A stretch of DNA of 45,376 bases from Verrucomicrobiota bacterium. GTDB taxonomy: Bacteria > Verrucomicrobiota > Verrucomicrobiia > Opitutales > Opitutaceae. The translations under genes were made by a program, and so were the position numbers. This document shows, piece by piece, positions 7,276 to 14,925 of the stretch. How positions within the stretch are numbered: the first letter of the stretch is position 1; every line of letters begins with the position of its first letter. The notes under the pieces were generated by a model. That model was not told where the DNA came from and ran no database searches. It saw nothing but the letters and a program-made list of their open reading frames with translations. The stretch is from assembly GCA_023430565.1 (NCBI GenBank), contig JAEZAD010000122.1, forward strand, positions 1 through 45,376. Reading direction: 5' to 3'.

Positions 7276-8169
7276 TGGGGCGGGGTGGCGGGGGAGGAGG
7301 GAGAGGAAGTGGGGGAGGGCGGGGTGGGGGCGGTCGGTGCGCCAGAGAGCGTCGAGGCGGACGGTGAGGCGGAGGTCGGAGAGGGGGAGGAGGACAACGG
7401 CTTCGGGTTTGCGGCGGGCGGCGGAGGCGACGGTGAAAGTCAGGCCGGCGCCGGCGGCGACGAGGCTGAGGGTGGTGAGGTCGGTCGTGCTTTCCTGCAC
7501 GATTTGCGGAGCGAAGCCGTGGCGGGCGCAGGCGGCGAAGATGGCGTCGTAAAAGGGCGGGCTGACGGTGCGCGGAATCCAAACGAAGCGTTCGGCTTTC
7601 AGGTCGGTAAGACGGAGGCGGCGGCGGGGCGCACGGGCGAGGGGGTGCGCGGCGGGAACGGCGAGGACGATGGGGTCGTGGGCAACGGGATGGTGGGCGA
7701 GCGCGGCGAAATGCGGCGGATGATGAAAGACGAAAGCGAGGTTCAACTCGCCGGCGCGGAGCAGTTCGCCCTGGACGGCGGAGGGGTGTTGGACGAGCTC
7801 GAGCTGGACGGCGGGGAATTTTTCGCGGAAGCGGCGGAAGGCGCGGGGGAGGACCGGGTGATAAATCGCGGTATCCACGAATCCGATGCGGAGGCGGCCG
7901 GTGCGGCCGGCGGCGGTGTCGCGGGCGCGTTGGGCGGCGGTGGCGTCGGCGCGGAGGAGCGCGCGGGCGTCGTCGAGAAAGGCGCGACCGGCGGCGGTGA
8001 GGCGGACGCCGCGTGGGAGGCGTTCGAAGAGGGGCGTGCCGAGTTCGGCCTCGAGTTCGCGGATTTGTTTGCTGAGGGCGGGCTGGACGATCGCGAGGCG
8101 GGCGGCGGCGCGGCCGAAGTGTTCGTGTTCGGCGGCGGCGACGAAGTAGCGGAGGTGTCGGAGTTCCAT
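7270..8169 (-). CDS. LysR-family transcriptional regulator
   Basis: 299 residues. The winged-helix DNA-binding domain covers residues 1-60 (MELRHLRYFVAAAEHEHFGR, then IVQPALSKQIRELEAELGTPLFER). The co-inducer-binding domain covers about 90-290 (LRIGFVDTAIYHPVLPRAFRRF and so on). The open frame extends 23 codons upstream, but MELRHLRYF at the ATG at 8167-8169 is the typical LysR start. It is divergent from the GNAT gene at 8250; LysR proteins often regulate their divergent neighbour and themselves, and the 80-base divergent gap would be the operator region. The effector is not recognisable. The 3' end runs into palindromic repeat copy 2. Confidence 0.9.
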   Translation of the reverse strand: MELRHLRYFVAAAEHEHFGRAAARLAIVQPALSKQIRELEAELGTPLFERLPRGVRLTAAGRAFLDDARALLRADATAAQRARDTAAGRTGRLRIGFVDTAIYHPVLPRAFRRFREKFPAVQLELVQHPSAVQGELLRAGELNLAFVFHHPPHFAALAHHPVAHDPIVLAVPAAHPLARAPRRRLRLTDLKAERFVWIPRTVSPPFYDAIFAACARHGFAPQIVQESTTDLTTLSLVAAGAGLTFTVASAARRKPEAVVLLPLSDLRLTVRLDALWRTDRPHPALPHFLSLLPRHPAPL

Positions 8170-8249
8170 CGTGAGATCACTTTGGGTGACCGGTGCGGTG
8201 AGAAACGGGCATTGGACGCGGCGGCGTGAGACTGGCAATAATCGAGACG

Positions 8250-8783
8250 ATGACGATCGAGCGAATCACGAATTTGGAGCATGCGCGGGACGCGGACGAG
8301 TTGGCGGCGTTGTTGTCGGCCTGTGTGGACGCGGGGGCGTCGATCGGTTTTTTGGCGCCGATGGCGAGAAAGGAGGCGGAGGCGTATTGGGGGAAAATTG
8401 CGGCGGAGTTGCCGGCGGGAAACCGGGTGTTGCTGGTGGCGCGCGAGGCGGAGACAGGGAGGATTGTGGGCGGGGCGCAGCTCGTTGGTGAGACGAAGCC
8501 GAATGGGCGGCATCGCGCAGAGGTGCAGAAGGTGATGGTGCTGCCGTCGCACCGGCGGCGGGGGATTGCGGCGGAGTTGATGAGCGAGGTGGAACGAACG
8601 GCGACGGAACGCGGGGTGTGGTTGTTGTTTTTGGATACGAGCGACAGCCACGCGGGGGCCCGGGCGTTTTACGAGGCGCTGGGGTATGTTTACGTGGGCG
8701 GGATTCCGGGGTATGCGACGGATACGCGCGGGGTGCCGGAGCCGAACGCAATTTTCTACAAGACGCTCGCGCGCGGCGCGTGA
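8250..8783 (+). CDS. GNAT-family N-acetyltransferase
   Basis: A 177-residue single-domain GNAT. The acetyl-CoA loop is VMVLPSHRRRGIAAELM at residues 96-111 with the RRGIA turn, followed by GVWLLFLDTSDSHAGARAFYEALGYVYVG, the motif B strand, helix and strand. The C-terminal IFYKTL is the usual closing strand. A GTG at 8226 would add eight residues, but the ATG at 8250 gives the usual short lead into the fold. The acceptor is unknown. The stop TGA overlaps the GTG start of the next gene (GTGA at 8780-8783), so the metallopeptidase downstream is translationally coupled. Confidence 0.85.
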   Translation: MTIERITNLEHARDADELAALLSACVDAGASIGFLAPMARKEAEAYWGKIAAELPAGNRVLLVAREAETGRIVGGAQLVGETKPNGRHRAEVQKVMVLPSHRRRGIAAELMSEVERTATERGVWLLFLDTSDSHAGARAFYEALGYVYVGGIPGYATDTRGVPEPNAIFYKTLARGA

Positions 8784-9577
8784 ATCGTTTCACTCGCGGG
8801 CGACACGTGGGACACGAGGAGCAACAGGATCTTTTCGGTTTATTCGCGCCGGAGAGCGGCGTGCACAAAGCGCCGCCGGCGCAGCCGCTCAAGGCGGCGG
8901 AGCCGGAGTCGGCGGGCGGGATCGTGTTTCGACGGAGTCATCTGGCGCGGAATTATCGGCTGACGTTGAAGCGTGATGGGACGGCGGTGGCGACGATTCC
9001 GGCGCGCGGGACGGAGCGGGAGGCGCGGCGTTTCGTGGCGGAGCACCAGGAGTGGCTCGAGCGGGCGCGGGAGCGGCAGCGTCACCGGCCGCGTGGCGCG
9101 GAGGTGTGGATGCTGGGAGCGCATGTGTTGTGGCGCGGGGAGATGACGGAGATCCGCGTGGCGGCGGCGGGCGAGAAGCCGCAGGTGTGTCTGGCGGCGG
9201 ATGTGTTTCGCGTGGCGCGGCTCGAGGGAGATTTACGGCCGACGCTGGAAGCGCATTTCGCGCGGCGGGCGAAAATCGAATTGCCGGGGCGGACGTGGGA
9301 ACTGGCGGCGATGACGGGCGTGGAGGTGAAGCAGGTGACGGTGCGCAATCAGCGGTCTCGCTGGGGGTCGTGTTCGGCGAACGGGACGATTTCGCTGAAC
9401 TGGCGGTTGGTGCAGACGCCGGAGTCGGTGCGAGACTACATCATTTATCACGAGCTGATGCACCTGCGGGAGATGAATCACTCGGAGCGATTCTGGGCGC
9501 GGGTGGAGGAGGTGTGTCCGGCGTGGCGCGAGGCGGAGCGGTGGATCAAGCGGAACGGGGCGCTGGTCGGGTTGTGA
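8780..9577 (+). CDS. YgjP-like (DUF45) zinc metallopeptidase-domain protein
   Basis: 265 residues from a GTG start that overlaps the GNAT stop. The C-terminal half carries the zinc site HELMH at 224-228 with the third ligand in NHSERFW (His234). The upstream signature RNQRSRWGSCSANGTISLNWRL is diagnostic of the YgjP/DUF45 family. These are cytoplasmic gluzincin-like proteins of uncertain substrate, often linked to type I restriction loci elsewhere, though no such locus is present here. The N-terminal 45 residues are low-complexity and non-conserved. Operonic coupling to the acetyltransferase is seen in the sequence; a functional link is not known. Confidence 0.88.
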   Translation: MNRFTRGRHVGHEEQQDLFGLFAPESGVHKAPPAQPLKAAEPESAGGIVFRRSHLARNYRLTLKRDGTAVATIPARGTEREARRFVAEHQEWLERARERQRHRPRGAEVWMLGAHVLWRGEMTEIRVAAAGEKPQVCLAADVFRVARLEGDLRPTLEAHFARRAKIELPGRTWELAAMTGVEVKQVTVRNQRSRWGSCSANGTISLNWRLVQTPESVRDYIIYHELMHLREMNHSERFWARVEEVCPAWREAERWIKRNGALVGL

Positions 9578-9592
9578 GCGAGGCTCACAACC

Positions 9593-9684
9593 GAAAGCTC
9601 CAAGGACCAAGATCCAAGCTCCAGGGAAATCTCAAATCCCAACATCCAAACAGGGTGATGGTTGTTTGGAGGTTTGGAGCTTTC
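9593..9684. repeat. GCTCCAAGG-type dispersed repeat, copy 1
   Basis: Starts 15 bases after the peptidase stop with GCTCCAAGGACCAAGATCC and ends with its inverted outer arm. GAAAGCTCCAA at 9593-9603 pairs with TTGGAGCTTTC at 9674-9684, and inside it CCAAACA pairs with TGTTTGG. It would fold as a long interrupted hairpin between two convergent genes. Related copies lie at 40399-40520 and 41471-41503. Confidence 0.75.
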
Positions 9685-9693
9685 ATTTTCGCT

Positions 9694-10224
9694 TCAGCGG
9701 AAATCGATCAGCTCGACTTCGAAGACGAGGGTGGCGCGCGGGGGGATGTTGGGGGGACGGCCGTTGATGCCGTAAGCGAGCCAGTGGGGAATGATGAGGG
9801 TGCGTTTCTCGCCTTTCTTCATGGTGAGAAAAGCTTCGTCCCAGCCCTTGATGACGTTGCCGGTGCCGACGCGGAAGGTGAGCGGGACGCCGGCGCGGTA
9901 GGAGCTGTCGAAGGGTGTGCCGTCGAGGAGGCGGCCGTCGTAGTGGGCGATGACTTCGTCGCCAACTTGGGGAGTGCCGCCGCTGCCGGGCGCGCGAATG
10001 AGGTAGAGCAGTCCGGAATCGGTGCGCGTGGCGGTGGGATATTTATGGCGAATGACGTCGGCATCGGGTCCGCTAAGTTCGTTGCCCTGTTTATCGAGGG
10101 CTTCGCGCATGGCGCTATTGATGGGGCGGCCGGGGTCGTCGCGGAGGAGCCAGCCGGAGCGGACGACGAAGGCGATGGTGATGAGGATGACTCCGAGGAG
10201 GGCGAGGTAGATGACGCTGCGCAT
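9694..10224 (-). CDS. FKBP-type peptidyl-prolyl isomerase, membrane-anchored
   Basis: 176 residues. The ATG at 10222-10224 begins MRSVIYLALLGVILITIAFVV, a single signal-anchor; a TTG 16 codons upstream is less likely. The FKBP domain covers about residues 83-176, with VGDEVIAHYDGRLLDGTPFDSS, VIKGWDEAFLTMKKGEKRTLIIP, WLAYG and IPPRATLVFEVELID, which include the aromatic pocket residues (Tyr, Phe, Asp, Trp, Tyr, Phe). It presumably acts on the outer face of the inner membrane in protein folding. It lies 126 bases downstream of the prepilin-like gene on the same strand, and a cyclophilin is the next gene upstream. All three may be transcribed together. Confidence 0.9.
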   Translation of the reverse strand: MRSVIYLALLGVILITIAFVVRSGWLLRDDPGRPINSAMREALDKQGNELSGPDADVIRHKYPTATRTDSGLLYLIRAPGSGGTPQVGDEVIAHYDGRLLDGTPFDSSYRAGVPLTFRVGTGNVIKGWDEAFLTMKKGEKRTLIIPHWLAYGINGRPPNIPPRATLVFEVELIDFR

Positions 10225-10350
10225 GGCGATGGGTCGGCTGCGGAGTTCGGCGCAGCGGGATGGGTTTTGCAAACCCGGAGGTGGGGCGACGCAGCGGTGG
10301 CGCGAAATGGCGGCGCGGCGGCGTGGGGCGGCGCGTGCCGAGAGAGCGGG

Positions 10351-10698
10351 TCAGCGTTCGAAGGTGACGGTGCGGAGGCCGGCGATGTTGGTCACGACGA
10401 TGGGCTCGTTGCTCGTGTAGACGTTGGGGTAGGTTTCGTTGGCGACCAGTTGGACGACCTTGATGTAGCGATCGGGGCCGACGAGGTCGGCGTAGAGGGC
10501 GGTTGTGACGCCGTGTTCGAGCATGTATTGGTCGGACGCGGAGGCGAGCTGGCGGGCGTTGTTGTAGACGGCTTTGTCCTGGGAGACGATACGCAGGCGG
10601 TTGAAGGTGGGCATCGCCATGGCGGCGAGGAGGCCAATGATCACGACGGTGATCATGATTTCGACGAGGGTGAAAGCCTTGCGACTGGAGGGGAGCAT
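10351..10698 (-). CDS. Prepilin-type N-terminal cleavage/methylation domain protein (lone pseudopilin)
   Basis: 115 residues starting at the ATG at 10696-10698. The leader MLPSSRKA is followed by FTLVEIMITVVIIGLLAAMAMP, the type IV pilin/pseudopilin cleavage and methylation motif. The residue before the cleavage site is Ala rather than the usual Gly, and Glu at +5 is kept. The rest (about residues 35-115) is a short globular domain with repeated Val/Thr strands, similar in size to small type II secretion pseudopilins. No secretion ATPase, prepilin peptidase or other pilin genes are nearby. Role in a T2SS or pilus encoded elsewhere is inference. Confidence 0.85.
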   Translation of the reverse strand: MLPSSRKAFTLVEIMITVVIIGLLAAMAMPTFNRLRIVSQDKAVYNNARQLASASDQYMLEHGVTTALYADLVGPDRYIKVVQLVANETYPNVYTSNEPIVVTNIAGLRTVTFER

Positions 10699-10810
10699 GG
10701 CGGGAAGCGGTGCGAACCAGTCAGCCCGAGGAGCGGGGAGAGTGCAGTAGTAAAGTGCGCTGGGGCAGGTAGAAAAGATGTGAAAGTGAAACGGTGCGGG
10801 GCGCAGTCCG

Positions 10811-10834
10811 GCTTGCTGGCGCTCGCCGCTACGG
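10811..10834. repeat. GCTGGCGCTCGC-type dispersed repeat, copy 1
   Basis: GCTTGCTGGCGCTCGCCGCTACGG overlaps the last codons and stop of the cyclophilin gene on the minus strand. It belongs to the family whose best copy reads CACTCGCTGGCGCTCGCAG (13087-13110, 43861-43884). Confidence 0.7.
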
Positions 10835-11944
10835 GCGCGGGGCGGATTCGAATTTGAAGATGAGGGCGTCGAGGGTGGCGTCGACGAGGAGCTTGGTTTT
10901 TTGGGCAGGCGGGACGGGCGCGGTTTTTTCGGCGGTTGCGATGGCGGCGTCAGCTTCGGTTTTCGCGGCGGCGAGGAGGGATTGTTTTGTTTCGTGGAGC
11001 GCGCCGGTGCGGGTGAATTCCTGGAGGGTGCCGGGACGGCCCATGAAATGTTGGAGGTAGCGGTCGCCGATCCAGAGGCCCCATTGCTGCAAGTCGGCGA
11101 AGTAGACGGCGAGGACGCTGTCGGGTGGAAGGTGGAGCTGGCGGGCGAGGGCACCGGTGTAGTTGCCGGGGCGCTGGCCGGGGGTGTCGGGGGTGAAGGT
11201 TTCGAAGAGGCGGGCGTAGAGTTTCACGCCGGTGGCGCGTTCGAGGTTGGCGAGTTTGTTGTTGAAGGCTTTTGCGCGGGGCCAGTCGGTGGGGAGGAGA
11301 TTGTCGGGATCGTCGAAGTGGGGCGGGGTGGCGCGCGGGGTTTTGGCGGCGAGGGCGGCGAAGGATTCGGGCGTGGCGCGGAACGAGCGGGCGGCGTCGC
11401 CGACGCGATGAATGGCGACGGTGGTCATGGCGTCGCCCTGCTGGATTTGCGGGAGCATCTCGAGTCCGCGGATGATGCGGCCGAAGACGCTGTGGAGGTA
11501 GTTGAGGCGGTGGACGGGGGCGAGGGTGAAGAAAAACTGGGAGCCGTTGGTGTCGGGGCCGGCGTTGGCCATGGAGAGGATGCCGGCGGCGTCGTGCCGG
11601 AGGCCGGGGACGAATTCGTCGGGGAACTCATAGCCGGGGCCGCCCATGCCGGTGCCGAGGGGGTCGCCGCCCTGGACGACGAAGCCGGGCACGACGCGAT
11701 GGAACGTGAGGCCGTCGAAGTAAGGTTTTCCGGGTGTGGGGCCGAGGGTGCCTTCGGCGAGGCCGACGAAACTGGTGACGGTGAGCGGAGTTTTTTCGAA
11801 GAAGAGCTCGGCGACGAGCGTGCCGCGGGGCGTGGTGAATTCGGCGTAGAGGCCGTCGGGGAGAGCGGGGTCGGCGGCGAACGTGGCTGAGGTGACGAAG
11901 GGGAGGAGAAGGACGGCGAGGAAGAGGCGGAAGGCGAGTCGCAT
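10829..11944 (-). CDS. Secreted cyclophilin-type peptidyl-prolyl isomerase
   Basis: 371 residues from the ATG at 11942-11944. It has a Sec signal peptide MRLAFRLFLAVLLLPFVTSATFAA. The cyclophilin domain covers about residues 28-180, including FHRVVPGFVVQGGDPLGTG with the catalytic Arg, FPDEF, GILSMANAGPDTNGSQFFFT and LHSVFGRI. The remaining 190 residues have no domain I recognise and are Ala-rich and helical toward the end. A periplasmic folding role is likely. The open frame continues about 380 codons upstream, but that part lies antisense to the AEC transporter and has no homology. The stop codon TAG is contributed by a GCTCGCCGCTAC-type repeat. Confidence 0.88.
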   Translation of the reverse strand: MRLAFRLFLAVLLLPFVTSATFAADPALPDGLYAEFTTPRGTLVAELFFEKTPLTVTSFVGLAEGTLGPTPGKPYFDGLTFHRVVPGFVVQGGDPLGTGMGGPGYEFPDEFVPGLRHDAAGILSMANAGPDTNGSQFFFTLAPVHRLNYLHSVFGRIIRGLEMLPQIQQGDAMTTVAIHRVGDAARSFRATPESFAALAAKTPRATPPHFDDPDNLLPTDWPRAKAFNNKLANLERATGVKLYARLFETFTPDTPGQRPGNYTGALARQLHLPPDSVLAVYFADLQQWGLWIGDRYLQHFMGRPGTLQEFTRTGALHETKQSLLAAAKTEADAAIATAEKTAPVPPAQKTKLLVDATLDALIFKFESAPRP

Positions 11945-12010
11945 GGCGGGACTGTGGGAAAATTGCAGGTGGTGGGCGAGAGGAAGGTGAGTGGGCGGCG
12001 GGAGGGTGGG

Positions 12011-12046
12011 AGAGGACGAGAAAGAGAAAGAGAACGAGAACGAGGG
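12011..12046. repeat. Degenerate purine hexamer tract (GAGAAA/GAACGA)
   Basis: A run of GAGGACGAGAAAGAGAAAGA followed by GAACGAGAACGAGGG. It lies between the cyclophilin start and the divergent AEC gene. A related tract, GAGCACGAGCACGATTACGA onward, lies at 32413-32445. Confidence 0.6.
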
Positions 12047-12094
12047 TGAGCGGTAGGGGGCAAATTCGCGTGGACGGGGGGGCGACGGGGCGCG

Positions 12095-13039
12095 ATGGTG
12101 CGCGGCGTGGTTGTGCTGAACACACTTGCGCCGGTTTTTCTGCTGATCGCGGTCGGGGTGTGGTTGCAGCGGAGCGGCCTCGTGTCGGTGGGGTTTTTGA
12201 AAGAGGCGAATCGCGTGACGTATTGGCTGGGGTTGCCGGCGCTGTTGTTCACGCAGCTCACGCGATCGTTTCACGAGGCGAGCGGGGCGGAGGAGATGCT
12301 GGCGGCGATGGCGATCGGGACGGCGATCGTGATCGGGCTGGCGTATGGCGCGGCGGCGGTGCTGCGGGTGCCGGGGGCGGCGCGCGGGACGTTTGTGCAG
12401 GGGGCGTTTCGCGGGAATCTGGCGTTCGTGGGATTGCCGGTGATTTACGTGATGCCGGACGCGACGCTGGTGGGCGGAATGTCGGCAAAGGCGGCGGCGG
12501 TGGTCGTGGTGGCGCCGATGATGGTCGTCTACAATCTGGTCGGCGTGGTCGTGCTGTTGTTGAGCCAGCACAAACTCGGGTGGCGGATGGTGGCGCCGTT
12601 CGTGAAACAGTTGCTGTCGACGCCGCCGTTGGTGGCGACGCTGGCGGGGATCGGTTTTGCGCTCGCGGGGTGGACGTTGCCGTCGGCGGTGGACAAGGCG
12701 CTGCTGGCGTTGGGCGAGATGGCGCTGCCGCTGGGTTTGCTCGGGGTGGGAGGCGCGCTGGCGTCGGTCGGCGAGCACGTGGGCGGGCGCGCGGCGTGGG
12801 GGGCGGCGGTGTTGAAGACGATGGTGTCGCCGCTGGTGGGGTGGGGGGTCGGACGGGCGATGGGGCTGGGGGAAATGGAGCTGAAGATGCTGATGGTCTT
12901 CATGGCGACGCCGACGGCGATCATCTCGTATGCGGTCGCCGTGGAGTTGAAGGGCGACGAGGGGATCGCGTCGGGTGCGATCGTGCTGAGCGTGCTGACG
13001 TCGGTGGTATCGCTGGCGGTGGTGATCGGCTTCCTGTGA
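12095..13039 (+). CDS. AEC-family (auxin efflux carrier-like) transporter, copy 1
   Basis: A 314-residue inner-membrane protein with about ten TM helices in two inverted halves, as in AEC/PF03547. N-terminal LAPVFLLIAVGVWLQRSGLV and the discontinuous-helix region NLAFVGLPVIYV and LPLGLLGVGGAL match the family. Bacterial members export or exchange small organic acids or amino acids, but the substrate here is unknown. It is divergent from the cyclophilin gene. A second AEC gene, related but clearly different, sits at 40527. Confidence 0.85.
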   Translation: MVRGVVVLNTLAPVFLLIAVGVWLQRSGLVSVGFLKEANRVTYWLGLPALLFTQLTRSFHEASGAEEMLAAMAIGTAIVIGLAYGAAAVLRVPGAARGTFVQGAFRGNLAFVGLPVIYVMPDATLVGGMSAKAAAVVVVAPMMVVYNLVGVVVLLLSQHKLGWRMVAPFVKQLLSTPPLVATLAGIGFALAGWTLPSAVDKALLALGEMALPLGLLGVGGALASVGEHVGGRAAWGAAVLKTMVSPLVGWGVGRAMGLGEMELKMLMVFMATPTAIISYAVAVELKGDEGIASGAIVLSVLTSVVSLAVVIGFL

Positions 13040-13086
13040 GACGTGCGGTGGGGGCACCGCGTTTGTCCAGCGGAACGAAGGGGCGG

Positions 13087-13110
13087 CCACTCGCTGGCGC
13101 TCGCAGCTAC
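13087..13110. repeat. GCTGGCGCTCGC-type dispersed repeat, copy 2 (consensus)
   Basis: CACTCGCTGGCGCTCGCAG followed by CTAC, preceded by CC. It sits between the convergent AEC and LysM genes and is identical over 24 bases to the copy at 43861-43884. Confidence 0.8.
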
Positions 13111-13120
13111 AAAAACGGTT

Positions 13121-14857
13121 TTAGGGGATGCGCAGGGTGGTGCCGACGGTGAGGGCGTTTTCGTTTTGAATGACGTCGCTGTTGGCTTCGAGGATTTCGT
13201 CCCAACGGCCGGCGGTGCCGTAGTATTGGCGCGAGATTTTTGCGAGGGTGTCGCCGAGGACGACGGTGTGTTCGCGGGGGCCGGAGGCGTTCGCGGGCGC
13301 GGCGGGCGTGGCGGGGGCGGTTGTATCCGTGACGGCGGGACGGGCGAAACCGGGGCGCGTGGGGGTGGAGAAGGAGGAGCCCGGGGGCGGGCCGGAGAGG
13401 GCGACGCGGGTCTTGAGCTGGGAGTTTTCGACGGCGAGGGAGGCGAGCTGGGCTTTGGTTTGGCGAAGCTCGTCGTAGAGCGCGGCCATTTGGGCGGCGT
13501 TGTCGGAGGCGGTGCGTTCGGCGGAGACGTGGGCGGATTCGGACGTGCGGGACGCTTCGTTTTTGAGGCGGTCGTTTTCGGCCTGGAGTTGCGAGTAGCT
13601 GCGGAGGGTGGTGGCGAGGCGATCTTCGGTGTCGGCGAGTTTTTGGGTGAGATCGGCGGACGGGGTGGCGGCGCCCGCTTCGGTGGCGGGGGTGGCGGCA
13701 ACGCGGGATTCAAGGGCGGCGTGATCGGCGCGCAGGCTGTCGAGTTCGGCTTGGAGGCGGGTGGCGTCGGCGGCGGAAGATTTGAGGCGGTCGTTTTCGG
13801 CCTGAAGTTGGGAGAAGCTGCGGAGAGTCGTGTTCAGCTTGTTTTCGGCGGCGGCGAATTTTTGGGCGAGGTCGGCGGGCGGTTGGGCGGCGAGCCGGGA
13901 CTCGAGCTCGGTTTTTTCGGCGCGGAGCGATTCGAGCTCGGCGGCGAGTTTTTCGGACTCGGTGGACGCGTTCTTTAGGCGATCGTTTTCCTGCTGGAGG
14001 AGTGAGTAGCTGCGCAGCGAGGTGGAGAGTTTGTCTTCGAGGTCGGCGAGGCGGGCGGCGATTTCGGGCGACGGGGTGGCGGGATCGGGGCGGTCAGCGG
14101 CGGCGGCGAGTTGTTCGCGGAGGGCGGATTCGGACTGGCGGAGTTGGGCGAGTTGGGCTTCGAGGGTGGTTTTTTCCTGGCGAAGGGTTTGGAGGGCGGC
14201 GGCGTTTTGCGTGTGATCGTCGGCGGCGGCGCGGAGGACGTCGTTTTCGGCTTGGACGACAGCTTGGGCGCGGCGGGTTTCGGAGAGCTGGGCTTCGAGG
14301 GCGGCGAGTTTCTTGGGCAGCTCGGGGTCGGGTTTGGGGGCGGCGGTGAGTTGTTCGCGGAGTTGGGTTTCGTTTTGGCGGGCGGTGGCGAGTTGGGCTT
14401 CGAGGGCGGCTTTTTCGTCCTGAATGCGGGCGGCGCCGGCGACGAGGGTGTTGAGGCGCGTGGTGGCTTCGTCGGCCCGGGCTTTTTCGGCGGCGAGGGC
14501 GTCGGCGTTGGCGGAATCGGTGCCGCGGGCGGTGGAGAGCTCCTTTACGCGGGTGTCGGCGGTGGCGAGGAGGGTTTTGACTTCGCGGAGCTCGTTGGTG
14601 CGGGCGGCGAGCGTGGCGTCGAGCTGTTGGTTTTTCGTGGTGAGGACTTCGATGGTGGCCTGGGCGCTTTGGAGCTTGGTGCGGAGGTCGGCGATTTCGG
14701 CGGAACGGTCCTCGGTGTCGGCCTGCGTCACGGAAGCATCGGGAGTGTCTGGAGCACGTTCGATGACGATGTCGGGAGTATCGTCGGCGGCGCGCGTGGA
14801 AACGACTGCGGCGGCGCAGAGGAAGGCGGCGAGGAAGAGGCGGATCGGGAAGGTCAT
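13121..14857 (-). CDS. Secreted coiled-coil protein with C-terminal LysM domain
   Basis: 578 residues from the ATG at 14855-14857. A signal peptide ends near TRAA. Residues 45-440 are an almost continuous Ala/Glu/Gln/Leu heptad coiled coil. Within it, three internal repeats share a core of the form TTLRSYSQLQAENDRLKN (LSTSLRSYSLLQQENDRLKN, LNTTLRSFSQLQAENDRLKS, LATTLRSYSQLQAENDRLKN), spaced about 65-70 residues apart. After a Pro/Ala linker, a LysM domain occupies the last 50 residues (HTVVLGDTLAKISRQYYG through TLRIP), which should bind peptidoglycan. A periplasmic, cell-wall-tethered structural or spacer role is inference. The open frame continues upstream antisense or out of frame through glpK and is not coding there. 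Confidence 0.88.
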   Translation of the reverse strand: MTFPIRLFLAAFLCAAAVVSTRAADDTPDIVIERAPDTPDASVTQADTEDRSAEIADLRTKLQSAQATIEVLTTKNQQLDATLAARTNELREVKTLLATADTRVKELSTARGTDSANADALAAEKARADEATTRLNTLVAGAARIQDEKAALEAQLATARQNETQLREQLTAAPKPDPELPKKLAALEAQLSETRRAQAVVQAENDVLRAAADDHTQNAAALQTLRQEKTTLEAQLAQLRQSESALREQLAAAADRPDPATPSPEIAARLADLEDKLSTSLRSYSLLQQENDRLKNASTESEKLAAELESLRAEKTELESRLAAQPPADLAQKFAAAENKLNTTLRSFSQLQAENDRLKSSAADATRLQAELDSLRADHAALESRVAATPATEAGAATPSADLTQKLADTEDRLATTLRSYSQLQAENDRLKNEASRTSESAHVSAERTASDNAAQMAALYDELRQTKAQLASLAVENSQLKTRVALSGPPPGSSFSTPTRPGFARPAVTDTTAPATPAAPANASGPREHTVVLGDTLAKISRQYYGTAGRWDEILEANSDVIQNENALTVGTTLRIP

Positions 14858-14925
14858 GAGGCGAGGGGCGTGAGGAGGTTTGACACAGCGAATGGACGAG
14901 AGTGCGAGCAAGCTGCGCGGGAGGG

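Noticed and set aside
12011..12046. Possible CRISPR-like array in purine tracts
   Set aside because: Units are only six bases with no spacers; no cas gene in the window. The same applies to 32413-32445.
11945..13090. Upstream extension of the cyclophilin frame (about 380 codons)
   Set aside because: It is antisense to the AEC transporter, is Arg/His/Gln-rich and lies before a good signal peptide.
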